Below are positions 29,541 to 36,680 of a DNA stretch of 64,000 bases, in pieces (position 1 is the stretch's first letter; every line of letters begins with the position of its first letter). The position numbers and the translations under genes are program-made. The notes under the pieces were generated by a model. The model did not search any database. It worked only from the letters and a program-made list of their open reading frames with translations, and had not been told where the DNA came from. Source of the stretch: MR-S7 sp000400995 (GTDB lineage Bacteria > Pseudomonadota > Gammaproteobacteria > Burkholderiales > Burkholderiaceae_C); the NCBI RefSeq assembly GCF_045291395.1, contig NZ_CP152342.1, positions 2,852,001-2,916,000 on the forward strand, given 5' to 3'.

Positions 29541-30297
29541 CGATCGCCCCTTGCAGCCAGCGGCCGCGGTCGGCCAGGCGGGCCTGGAAATAATCGGCAT
29601 AGGCCTGGGCCGGCACGCCCGCCTGGTCCAGGAAGTCCTGCGGCACCGCGGCCACGATGGCCTGCAGCACGGCGGGGGTCAGCAGCGCGGCCAGTTCGGC
29701 ATCCACCTGCGCCAGGCCGTCGGCGCGCGGCAGCAGCACGTGTTCGCCGGTGGGGGCGAAGGGCTTGCCCGGGTCGGCCACCGTGCCGTTCCAGGCGTGG
29801 TGGAAGGTGAGGCTGGCGCCGTGGTCGATCAGCCAGGGCCGGCGGTGCCAGACCAGCAGGTTGGTGTTGCGCGCCGTGCGGTCCACGTTGCTCACCAGCG
29901 TGTCGAACCATACGAGGCGCGAGGCGAAGTCGGCCGTGACCTCGTCCACGGCGGGGTCGAAGTTCACCGCGCCGGAGAGGTAGTCCAGCGCCACGTTCAG
30001 GCCACCGCTGGCACGGATCAGGTCCTGGATCTCGGGGTCGGGCTCGGTGCGCGCCAGTTCGGGGTCGAGCGTGGCCAGCACGATCTCGGGCACGGGCAGG
30101 CCCAAGGCGCGGGCGATGCCGCCAGAGAGGATCTCGGCGATCAGGGCGCGCACGCCCTGGCCGGCGCCGCGGAACTTGAGCACGTACAGGCCGAGGTCGT
30201 CGGCCTCCACCACGGCGGGCATGGAGCCGCCTTCGCGCAGCGGCGTGACGTAGCGCTCCACCATGACGGAGCGCAGGGGTTGGACTTCAGGGGTCAT
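29527..30297 (-). CDS. Small HipA-like serine/threonine kinase
   Basis: This 256-residue protein matches the HipA-like kinase family that lacks the N-terminal subdomain of E. coli HipA. The catalytic loop reads LVSNVDRTARNTNLLV near residue 140 (NxDR with the following asparagine), and the metal-binding aspartate is in WLIDHGASLTF near residue 160. An N-terminal glycine-poor ATP region includes LYVLKFRGAGQGVRALIAE. Both key aspartates are present, so activity is likely. No HipB antitoxin is adjacent; the only partner is DUF3037 downstream. It overlaps cobC by four bases and is embedded in the B12 operon. Substrate and role are unknown. Confidence 0.83.
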   Translation of the reverse strand: MTPEVQPLRSVMVERYVTPLREGGSMPAVVEADDLGLYVLKFRGAGQGVRALIAEILSGGIARALGLPVPEIVLATLDPELARTEPDPEIQDLIRASGGLNVALDYLSGAVNFDPAVDEVTADFASRLVWFDTLVSNVDRTARNTNLLVWHRRPWLIDHGASLTFHHAWNGTVADPGKPFAPTGEHVLLPRADGLAQVDAELAALLTPAVLQAIVAAVPQDFLDQAGVPAQAYADYFQARLADRGRWLQGAIDARG

Positions 30298-31286
30298 GCG
30301 AAATGGTAGCCCGCGCCGGTCCATGCCTCGCGCAACGCCTGCTGCGACACGGGCGCGAGCACGCCCAGCCGCACATGGCCCGGCAGGCCGAACGATGCGC
30401 AGTCGCGCAGCTTGACGCCCCGCGCGCGCAGCGCCTGCAGCGCGGCGGGAACGTCCGCTACCGGCAGGCGGGCCGTGAAGTAGTTGGCCAGGCTGCCGGG
30501 CACCACGGCCCAGCCGAGCGCCGTGCACAGCGCCGCCTGCCGCGTCTTCCAGCTGCGCAGCGTGGCGAGCGATGCGGCCAGCCAGGCCTGCGCGCCCTCC
30601 TCCACCCAGGCCTGGAGCAGGGCCACACCGTCCGCGCCGAGGGGCCAGGACGGGGCCAGCGCCTGCACGGCCGCGGCCTGCGACACCCCCTCGGCGGTAC
30701 CGGGCGCGATGGCATACGCCGCGCGCACTCCGGTCAGGCCCAGGGCCTTGTTGGGCGTCCACATCTGCCAGGCATCCCCGGGCGGGGCCGCACCGGCACC
30801 TTCGAGCCGCAGCGGCGCATAGGCGCAGTCGATCACGCGCAGCGCGCCCGGCGATGCGGGCTGCCGCGCCCACTGCGCAAGGGCTGCATCCGCCGTGCCC
30901 AGGGGGCTCGCGGGCTCGCAGGCCCAGTGCAGCGCGGGCTCCTGCGGCGCCAGCGCCAGCCCCCATGCCTGCGCCGCGCGCGCGTAGTCGCCATAGCCAT
31001 GCGCGGGCAGCACGGCGTGGCGCAGGCCGGCGCGTGCCGCGCAGGCCGTGATGCGGTGGATGAACTCGCTGGCGCTGGCCGCGACGATGATGCGCCCCGC
31101 CTCCACGCCATGGAACGCGGCCAGGCGCGCGCGCAGCGCCGTGTAGGCGGGATCGGGGTAGCGGCTGCGGTCGGCCTCGCGCAGCGCGGCGAGCGCCTGC
31201 GGGCAGGGGCCGCAGGCGTTGGCGTTGGTGGAGAAATCGTGCGCCGGTACGCCCAGCGCGTCCGGCCCGCCGTGCACCGCGTTCAT
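30294..31286 (-). CDS. cobC: Threonine-phosphate decarboxylase (cobalamin aminopropanol arm)
   Basis: This 330-residue PLP enzyme of aminotransferase fold I makes the (R)-1-aminopropanol phosphate that links the corrin ring to the nucleotide loop. DFSTNANACGPCP near residue 17 and the PLP lysine in WTPNKALGLTGVRAAY near residue 185 are visible, with a C-terminal GHVRLGVLAP. It is called CobD in Salmonella and CobC in Pseudomonas; I use the latter. It overlaps cbiB upstream and the kinase gene downstream by four bases each. The start ATG is at 31286. Confidence 0.9.
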   Translation of the reverse strand: MNAVHGGPDALGVPAHDFSTNANACGPCPQALAALREADRSRYPDPAYTALRARLAAFHGVEAGRIIVAASASEFIHRITACAARAGLRHAVLPAHGYGDYARAAQAWGLALAPQEPALHWACEPASPLGTADAALAQWARQPASPGALRVIDCAYAPLRLEGAGAAPPGDAWQMWTPNKALGLTGVRAAYAIAPGTAEGVSQAAAVQALAPSWPLGADGVALLQAWVEEGAQAWLAASLATLRSWKTRQAALCTALGWAVVPGSLANYFTARLPVADVPAALQALRARGVKLRDCASFGLPGHVRLGVLAPVSQQALREAWTGAGYHFA

Positions 31287-32239
31287 GGCAGCGCCCAGTA
31301 CAGCAGCGCAGCCGCCATTGCCGCCACAGGTGCGAGCAGCAGCACCGCGAGCGAACCCAGCCTGGCCGCGCGCCGCGTGTCCAGCGGCCCGGCACGGCGG
31401 CCGCGCGGGTGCAGCGCATAGACGCCGGGCTTGGCCAGGCGCACGCCCAGCGCCAGCGCCATGGCCGCCATGGGCCAGCCGCTGTTGGGCGAAGGCGTCT
31501 TGCGCGCCTCGCGCGCCAGCGCGCGCAGCGGCAGGCCGCGCGCGGCTTGCGCCAGCAGCAGTGCGGTGAGGCGCGCAGGCAGCCACGAAAGCACGTCGTC
31601 GGCGCGCGCCGCCCACTTGCCGGCCCATTGCCAGTAGCGCCCGCCGCGCATGCCGGTGTAGCCCCACATCGCATCGGCCGTGTTGGCGAAGCGGTAGAGC
31701 GCGGCGCCCGGCAGGCCCAGCAGCGCGAACCAGAACAGCGGCGCGACCACCGAGTCGCTGAGGTTCTCGGCCAGCGACTCGATGGCCGATTCGCGCACCT
31801 GCACCGCATCCAGCCGCTCCACGTCGCGGCTCACCAGCCGTGAGAGCCGCTCACGTCCGGCGGGCAGCGACTGCGACAGCGCCACCTCCACCGCCAGCAC
31901 TTCGCCCTTCAGCATGCGCCACGCGAGCAGCGGCTTGAGCAGCAGCGCCAGCGCCAATGCCGCCAGCGGCGCGGGCAGGTGCAGCGCCAGCCGCTCCAGG
32001 CCCCAAAAGACTACAAAAACAATAGCTGCCAGCACACACCAGGCAAGCGCTCCGAGCCAAAAAACCTTGTAATCCCGCCCCCGGGGCGAGAGTGGTGCCA
32101 GGCGCTCGCCGCACCAATGCAGCGCGTGCCCCATCCACACCACGGGGTGCACGGGCGCGGGCGGCTCGCCCCACAGCGCATCGACGGCCAGGGCCAGCAG
32201 CAGCGCGCCGGCCACTGCCAGCGCCATGGCCACCTCCAT
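31283..32239 (-). CDS. cbiB: Adenosylcobinamide-phosphate synthase (CbiB/CobD)
   Basis: This 318-residue inner-membrane enzyme joins adenosylcobyric acid to aminopropanol (or its phosphate). Typical segments are DALWGEPPAPVHPVVWMG near residue 20, RDVERLDAVQVRESAIESLAEN near residue 145 and TADAMWGYTG. Several membrane helices are present. Repeat copy E lies inside the gene and encodes one hydrophobic segment (about residues 58-80). It overlaps ogt by one base and cobC by four. Pseudomonas nomenclature is cobD. Confidence 0.93.
   Translation of the reverse strand: MEVAMALAVAGALLLALAVDALWGEPPAPVHPVVWMGHALHWCGERLAPLSPRGRDYKVFWLGALAWCVLAAIVFVVFWGLERLALHLPAPLAALALALLLKPLLAWRMLKGEVLAVEVALSQSLPAGRERLSRLVSRDVERLDAVQVRESAIESLAENLSDSVVAPLFWFALLGLPGAALYRFANTADAMWGYTGMRGGRYWQWAGKWAARADDVLSWLPARLTALLLAQAARGLPLRALAREARKTPSPNSGWPMAAMALALGVRLAKPGVYALHPRGRRAGPLDTRRAARLGSLAVLLLAPVAAMAAALLYWALP
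32013..32066 (+). repeat. Dispersed AGCGCTTG palindromic repeat, copy E (inside cbiB)
   Basis: AATAGCTGCCAGC, a longer loop and CAAGCGCTCCGAGCCAAAA fit the family, with a degenerate left arm. It lies antisense to cbiB and stays in frame. Confidence 0.7.
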
Positions 32240-32787
32240 CACAGGGCGAAGCCTCCGGCTTCGCCGTGCAGCCAGTCCGCCTGCACCGCCCTGCCCTCCA
32301 GCGCCAGCAGCGCCTGCTTGCGCGGCAGCCCGCCGCCGAAGCCGGTGAGGCTGCCGTCGCTGCCGATCACGCGGTGGCAGGGGACGATGATGGAGATCTT
32401 GTTCTGCCCGTTGGCCGCCGCCACGGCGCGCGTGGCGGTGGGGCGGCCGATGGCGCGGGCCTGGCTCGCGTAGCTGCGGGTCTGGCCGTAGGGAATGGCG
32501 ACGAGGGCGTGCCACGCATCGATCTGGAACGGCGTGCCCACCAGGTCCAGCGGCACGCCGAACGCAGTGCGGCGGCCCGCGAAGTATTCGGCCAGCTCGT
32601 GCGCGGCCTGCGCGGTGATGGCGCTGTCGCCCTCGCCCACCGGGCTGCCGCGCGCAGCCTCGACCTGGGCCAGTTCGCGCTCCACGCCGCGCTGGCCGAT
32701 GAATTCGAGCAGGCACAGGCCCTGCGGCGAGGCGACGGCCAGCATTTCGCCGAGCGGCGTGGGCAGGCGGCGCGACAGGAGGGCCAT
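32239..32787 (-). CDS. ogt: Methylated-DNA-protein-cysteine methyltransferase
   Basis: This 182-residue suicide repair protein removes alkyl groups from O6-alkylguanine. The acceptor cysteine is in IIVPCHRVIGSDGSLTGF near residue 145, preceded by the helix-turn-helix region with PYGQTRSYASQARAIG and the arginine finger RAVAAANGQNK. The N-terminal ribonuclease-like domain is present. It is unusual in lying in the B12 operon, 5 bp after cobO and overlapping cbiB by one base. No Ada AraC-type domain is attached. Confidence 0.93.
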   Translation of the reverse strand: MALLSRRLPTPLGEMLAVASPQGLCLLEFIGQRGVERELAQVEAARGSPVGEGDSAITAQAAHELAEYFAGRRTAFGVPLDLVGTPFQIDAWHALVAIPYGQTRSYASQARAIGRPTATRAVAAANGQNKISIIVPCHRVIGSDGSLTGFGGGLPRKQALLALEGRAVQADWLHGEAGGFAL

Positions 32788-32792
32788 GGAGA

Positions 32793-33362
32793 TCAGTCCT
32801 CAATGCCGCGCTGGGCGGGCACGCCCGCCTGGAACGCGTGCTTGATGAGCTTCATCTCGGTCACGGTGTCGGCGATGTCGATGATTTCCTGCGGGCAGCG
32901 GCGGCCGGTCAGGCACACGTGCACCAGCGTGGGCCGGGCGGCCAGCGTGTCCAGCACCTCCTGCAGCGGCAGCCAGCCGTAGATCAGCGGGTAGGTGATC
33001 TCGTCGAGCACGACCAGGAACGGGTCGCCCGAGAGGATGGCCGCGCGGGCCTTCTGCCAGCCATCGCGCGCGAGCTGGGCGGAGTGCTCCAGGTCCTTGC
33101 TCTTCCAGCTGAAGCCGTCGCCCAGGCCTTCGATGGGAATGCCCAGCTGCTCGAACATGCGGTGCTCGCCGAAGCGCGCCGAGGGCACCTTCATGAACTG
33201 GAAGATCTTCACGGCCTTGCCGCGCCCGTGCGCGCGCAGCGCCAGGCCGAAGGCCGCCGTGCTCTTGCCCTTGCCGTCGCCGGTGTGCACCAGCACCAGG
33301 CCCCGGCGTTCGCCCTGGGGCTTGTCGTAGCGGGCTTCGGTGGGAGGATTCTCGATCTGCAT
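32793..33362 (-). CDS. cobO: Cob(I)alamin adenosyltransferase, CobA/CobO type
   Basis: This 189-residue enzyme attaches the adenosyl group to Co(I) corrinoids. The ATP-binding loop is LVHTGDGKGKSTAAFG near residue 25, followed by FQFMKVPSARFGEH and LVVLDEITYPLIYGWL. The C-terminal part has the conserved LTGRRCPQEIIDIADTVTEM. It lies between btuD and ogt in the B12 operon. Length and motifs are normal; the BtuR name is equally used. Confidence 0.96.
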   Translation of the reverse strand: MQIENPPTEARYDKPQGERRGLVLVHTGDGKGKSTAAFGLALRAHGRGKAVKIFQFMKVPSARFGEHRMFEQLGIPIEGLGDGFSWKSKDLEHSAQLARDGWQKARAAILSGDPFLVVLDEITYPLIYGWLPLQEVLDTLAARPTLVHVCLTGRRCPQEIIDIADTVTEMKLIKHAFQAGVPAQRGIED

Positions 33363-33371
33363 GGGACGATC

Positions 33372-34178
33372 CTAATCAATCAAGGAAGAGGTTGCCTGCG
33401 CCGCCATGCGGGGCAAGGCGATCCAGGCGCCGTCGATCTGGCGCACCTGGATGCGGTGGTCGAATACCTGTTCCAGCGCGCGGTGGGTGGTCGCGTCGGC
33501 GCAGGGCCCGTGGTGCGCCACGCGGCCGGCGGCCATGATCACCATGTCGTCGGCCTGCAGCGCGATGGAGACTTCGTGCAGCACGCTGACCACAGTGCCG
33601 CCCTGCTCCACCAGGGCGCGCACGGCGAGCATCCAGTCGGTCTGGTGCGGCGGGTCCAGGTTGGCCAGGGGCTCGTCCATCAGCGTGACGCTCGCCTGCA
33701 CGGCCAGGGCCCGCGCCAGCAGCACGCGCTGGCGCTCGCCGCCCGACAGTTCGGACAGCGCGCGCGCGTGCCATTCCCAGGCCTGCGTGGTGTGCAGCGC
33801 CTGCTGCACGGCGGCGTGGTCGGCGGCGCTGGGGGGCGCCATCCACGGGCGGTGCGGCAGGCGGCCGAGCATGGCGACCTCGTAGGCGGGCAGGTCATCA
33901 GCCGTGGACTCGTTCTGCCCCAGCCAGGCGAGCTGGCGCGCCCGCTCGCGCATGGGAATGGCGTGCAGCGGGCGGCCCAGCAGCTCCACCTGCCCCTGCG
34001 CGCGCGCATGGCGCAGCAGGCCGGCCAAGGCCTTGAGCAGCGTGGACTTGCCCGCGCCGTTGGGGCCGACCACGCTGGTCCAGCGGCCGGCGGGCAGGTC
34101 CAGGTCGATGCCGCGCAGTATGTGGGCATTTCCAATGCTGGCGCTTATCTGGCGAGCGCTGATAGCTATGTTTTTCAT
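33372..34178 (-). CDS. btuD: Cobalamin/corrinoid ABC importer ATPase
   Basis: This 268-residue ATPase energises BtuC. Walker A is GPNGAGKSTLLKALAG near residue 38, the signature is LSGGERQRVLLARAL near residue 145 and Walker B is VTLMDEPLANLDP. The first 15 residues (MKNIAISARQISASI) are encoded by repeat copy F, so this N-terminus is not ancestral to the family. It overlaps btuC by four bases. Iron-siderophore ATPases look alike, but the btuB, btuF and riboswitch context supports B12. Confidence 0.9.
   Translation of the reverse strand: MKNIAISARQISASIGNAHILRGIDLDLPAGRWTSVVGPNGAGKSTLLKALAGLLRHARAQGQVELLGRPLHAIPMRERARQLAWLGQNESTADDLPAYEVAMLGRLPHRPWMAPPSAADHAAVQQALHTTQAWEWHARALSELSGGERQRVLLARALAVQASVTLMDEPLANLDPPHQTDWMLAVRALVEQGGTVVSVLHEVSIALQADDMVIMAAGRVAHHGPCADATTHRALEQVFDHRIQVRQIDGAWIALPRMAAQATSSLID
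34136..34178 (-). repeat. Dispersed AGCGCTTG palindromic repeat, copy F (inside btuD)
   Basis: Read on the minus strand AAAACATAGCTATCAGCGCT, then a loop and ATAAGCGCCAGC, this is a degenerate family member. It begins at the btuD start codon. Confidence 0.6.
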
Positions 34179-35242
34179 AGTCCGCCTCCGCGCGTGCGGC
34201 GGTGCATGAGCCACAGCAGGTAGCTGCCGCCCAGCGCGGCGGTGAGCACGCCCACGGGCAGCTCCTGCGGCGCGATGACCCAGCGCGCCAAGATGTCGGC
34301 CGCCAGCAGCAGCACCGCGCCCATGAGGCTGGACAGCCACACGTGCCACTGGTGCGTGACGCGCGCGATCGACCGCACCAGGTGCGGCGCCGCCAGGCCG
34401 ACGAAGGCGATCAGCCCCGTGTGCGCCACGGCCAGCCCGGTGGCCAGCGCCAGCGCCAGCACCAGCCCGGCACGCATGGGCGCGAGCGGCAGGCCCAGGC
34501 TGGCAGCAGTGGCCTCGCCCAGCATGAGCCCGTCCAGCAGCCGCGACAGCGCCCAGGCCGTGCCCGCGCACAGCGCCCAGCCGGCGGCCATGAGCGCGCA
34601 GGCCTGCCATCCCACGAAGGCGGAGCTGCCCATGGTGAAGACCTGCATGGATTCCAGAATGCTGGGCTTGGCCACCTGGATCAGGTCGCGCACCGCGCCC
34701 AGCACCACGCCCACGATCACGCCCGCCAGCAGCAGGCGCAGCGTGTGCTGCACCCCGCCCGCCAGCGTGAGCGTGAGCAGCACGGCCCCGGCCGCGCCGA
34801 GGAAGGCCATGCCGACCACGCCCAGGCGCACCAGCCAGCCCGCCGTGGTGGGCGAGACGCCCAGCATGGCCATGGCGATGGCCCCGCCCAGCGCCGCGCC
34901 GGAGGCGCTGCCCAGGAGGTAGGGGTCGGCCAGCGGGTTGCGGAACAGGCCCTGCGCAACGGCACCGGCCAGCCCCAGCAGCGCGCCGGCCAGCCACGCG
35001 CCCAGCGTGCGCGGCAGGCGGATGTCCCACACGATCTGCCACGCCAGCGGATCGCTGCCCATATGCAGCACGCTGTCCCAGCCGGTGCTCCCCACGCTGG
35101 CGCCCAGCAGCAGCAGCACGGCCGTGCCTGACAGCAGCCAGGTGGCCAGCAGCGCCGCGCGGCGGCTGCCGGGCGCCGGGCCCGGTGCCGCCGGCTCCAC
35201 GGCCGCGGCAAGGGTATCGCTTGGGGGAACGTGCAGGTTCAT
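34175..35242 (-). CDS. btuC: Cobalamin/corrinoid ABC importer permease
   Basis: This 355-residue FecCD-family permease has about ten hydrophobic helices. Family landmarks are WDIRLPRTLGAWLAGALLG near residue 80, GLFRNPLADPYLLGSASGA, and the coupling segment GLAAPHLVRSIARVTHQW near residue 285. The start at 35242 is chosen because the upstream alternative would add a stretch overlapping btuF. Four-base overlaps with btuF and btuD show coupled translation. Corrinoid specificity is inferred from the operon. Confidence 0.92.
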   Translation of the reverse strand: MNLHVPPSDTLAAAVEPAAPGPAPGSRRAALLATWLLSGTAVLLLLGASVGSTGWDSVLHMGSDPLAWQIVWDIRLPRTLGAWLAGALLGLAGAVAQGLFRNPLADPYLLGSASGAALGGAIAMAMLGVSPTTAGWLVRLGVVGMAFLGAAGAVLLTLTLAGGVQHTLRLLLAGVIVGVVLGAVRDLIQVAKPSILESMQVFTMGSSAFVGWQACALMAAGWALCAGTAWALSRLLDGLMLGEATAASLGLPLAPMRAGLVLALALATGLAVAHTGLIAFVGLAAPHLVRSIARVTHQWHVWLSSLMGAVLLLAADILARWVIAPQELPVGVLTAALGGSYLLWLMHRRTRGGGL

Positions 35243-36108
35243 GGGAAGGACTTTGCCAGGCAGCCGGCCATGATGCGCGCGGCCTCGGCCATGCGCGGGC
35301 CGGGGCGCACCACCACGTCGGAGACTTCGGGGCCGAACTCGCACATGCGCCCCTCCTTCACGGCCGCCATGTTCTGCCAGCCAGGGTAGAGCACCATGGG
35401 CTGCATGCTGCGGTTGGCGACCATGATCACGTCGGGCCGCGCGCGCAGCACGAATTCCGGATTAAGGCGCGGGAAGGGCCCCAGCTCGGGCGGCACCACG
35501 TTGCGCACACCCAGGCGCACCAGCGTCTCGCCGATGAACGAGCTGGCGCCCGCCGCGTAGGGGCCGCGGCTCACCTCGAAATACACCCGCGTGCCGCGCG
35601 CCCGCTCAGGCAGGGATTGCGCGGCGGCCTGCACGGCCGCGTCGATCACGCGCCACACGCGGTCGGCGCCCTGCGCATGCGGCACGGCCAGCAGGTCGCC
35701 CACCACGCGCAGCACGCGGCGCACGTCGGCGTGGCTCTTGGGCTCCAACGCGGCCACCTTCACGCCCAGGGCCTCCAGCCGGTCGCTCACGCGGCTGCTG
35801 ACGGACAGCAGCACCACGTCCGGGCGCAGGGCGACGACGACCTCGATGTTCGGGTCGAGCCCGCCGCCCACCTGGGGCAGGCGCTGGATGGAGGCGGGCC
35901 AGTTGGAGTAGCGGTCCACGCCCACGATGCGGTCGCAGTGCTGCAGCTCGCACACGCTTTCGGTCAGCGAGGGCAGCAGGCTCACGATGCGCCGGGGCGG
36001 CTCGTCGAAGTGGAGCTGGCGCCCCCGGTCGTCGGTGATGGTGATGGCCTGCGCGGCGCCGGCCAGCAGGCAGCAGGCGGCGAGCAGCAGGCGGTGCCAG
36101 GGCTTCAT
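35239..36108 (-). CDS. btuF: Cobalamin-binding periplasmic protein
   Basis: This 289-residue periplasmic protein has a signal peptide (LLLAACCLLAGAAQA) and a helical-backbone metal receptor fold. RRIVSLLPSLTESVCEL near residue 38 and RYSNWPASIQRLPQVGGGLDPN near residue 65 resemble BtuF. It would hand corrinoids that entered through BtuB to BtuCD. It overlaps cobU and btuC by four bases each. A ferric-siderophore ligand cannot be excluded from sequence alone. Confidence 0.9.
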   Translation of the reverse strand: MKPWHRLLLAACCLLAGAAQAITITDDRGRQLHFDEPPRRIVSLLPSLTESVCELQHCDRIVGVDRYSNWPASIQRLPQVGGGLDPNIEVVVALRPDVVLLSVSSRVSDRLEALGVKVAALEPKSHADVRRVLRVVGDLLAVPHAQGADRVWRVIDAAVQAAAQSLPERARGTRVYFEVSRGPYAAGASSFIGETLVRLGVRNVVPPELGPFPRLNPEFVLRARPDVIMVANRSMQPMVLYPGWQNMAAVKEGRMCEFGPEVSDVVVRPGPRMAEAARIMAGCLAKSFP

Positions 36109-36680
36109 GTGTCGTCCTTCAAGGTGAGCGGCAGTCCGGCCGCCATCAGTGTCACGCGGCGGCAGGCGGCGGCCGCGCGCTGGTTCAGCACGCCCAGCGC
36201 ATCGACGAAGGCGCGCACCTCGCGCCCCAGCGGGATGACGCCCAGGCCGATCTCGTTGCCCACCAGCACCACGGGGCCGGGGCTGGCAGCCAGCGCTTCG
36301 AAAAAGTGAGCTGCTTGCGCTTGCCAGTCAAGCGCTGGAGGCTGATTTGACTCGGATTCCATGGGCATCAGCCAGTGGGTGAGCCACAGCGTGAGGCAGT
36401 CCACCACCACGAGGGTATGGGCCGCGCCATGGCGCGCCAGCGCGCCGGCAAGGTCGCGCGGCGCCTCCACCGTGGCCATGCCAGGCACGCGCTCGGCACG
36501 CTCGCGCTGGTGGCGGGCGATGCGTGCACGCATTTCGTCGTCCCACGGCTGGGCGGTGGCGATGAGCACGGCGCGGTGCGCGGGGGATTGCGCCAGCCAA
36601 GCGCGCGCGAGCAACTCGGCGCGGCGCGACTTGCCGCTCTTCTGGCCGCCCAGGATGAGTTCGCTGCGGGCGATGTTCAT
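36105..36680 (-). CDS. cobU: Adenosylcobinamide kinase / guanylyltransferase
   Basis: This 191-residue bifunctional enzyme phosphorylates adenosylcobinamide and then adds GMP. The P-loop is LILGGQKSGKSRRAEL near residue 10, and VDCLTLWLTHWL and VVLVGNEIGLGVIPLGRE are family landmarks. Between them a stretch of about 18 residues (around SNQPPALDWQAQ) is encoded by repeat copy G and lies where the family is variable. Start and stop overlap cobB and btuF by four bases. Confidence 0.95.
   Translation of the reverse strand: MNIARSELILGGQKSGKSRRAELLARAWLAQSPAHRAVLIATAQPWDDEMRARIARHQRERAERVPGMATVEAPRDLAGALARHGAAHTLVVVDCLTLWLTHWLMPMESESNQPPALDWQAQAAHFFEALAASPGPVVLVGNEIGLGVIPLGREVRAFVDALGVLNQRAAAACRRVTLMAAGLPLTLKDDT
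36302..36350 (+). repeat. Dispersed AGCGCTTG palindromic repeat, copy G (inside cobU)
   Basis: GAGCTGCTTGCGCTTG, a loop, then CAAGCGCTGGAGGCTGATTT is a close family match. It is antisense to cobU and in frame, encoding about 16-18 residues. Confidence 0.8.

Noticed and set aside
29527..30297. Calling the kinase a HipAB toxin-antitoxin system
   Set aside because: No HipB-like helix-turn-helix protein is adjacent, the kinase lacks the HipA N-terminal subdomain, and its neighbour is DUF3037.
33372..36108. Calling btuFCD an iron-siderophore transporter
   Set aside because: The proteins are similar to such systems, but all neighbours and the riboswitch concern B12, so corrinoid uptake is the better reading.
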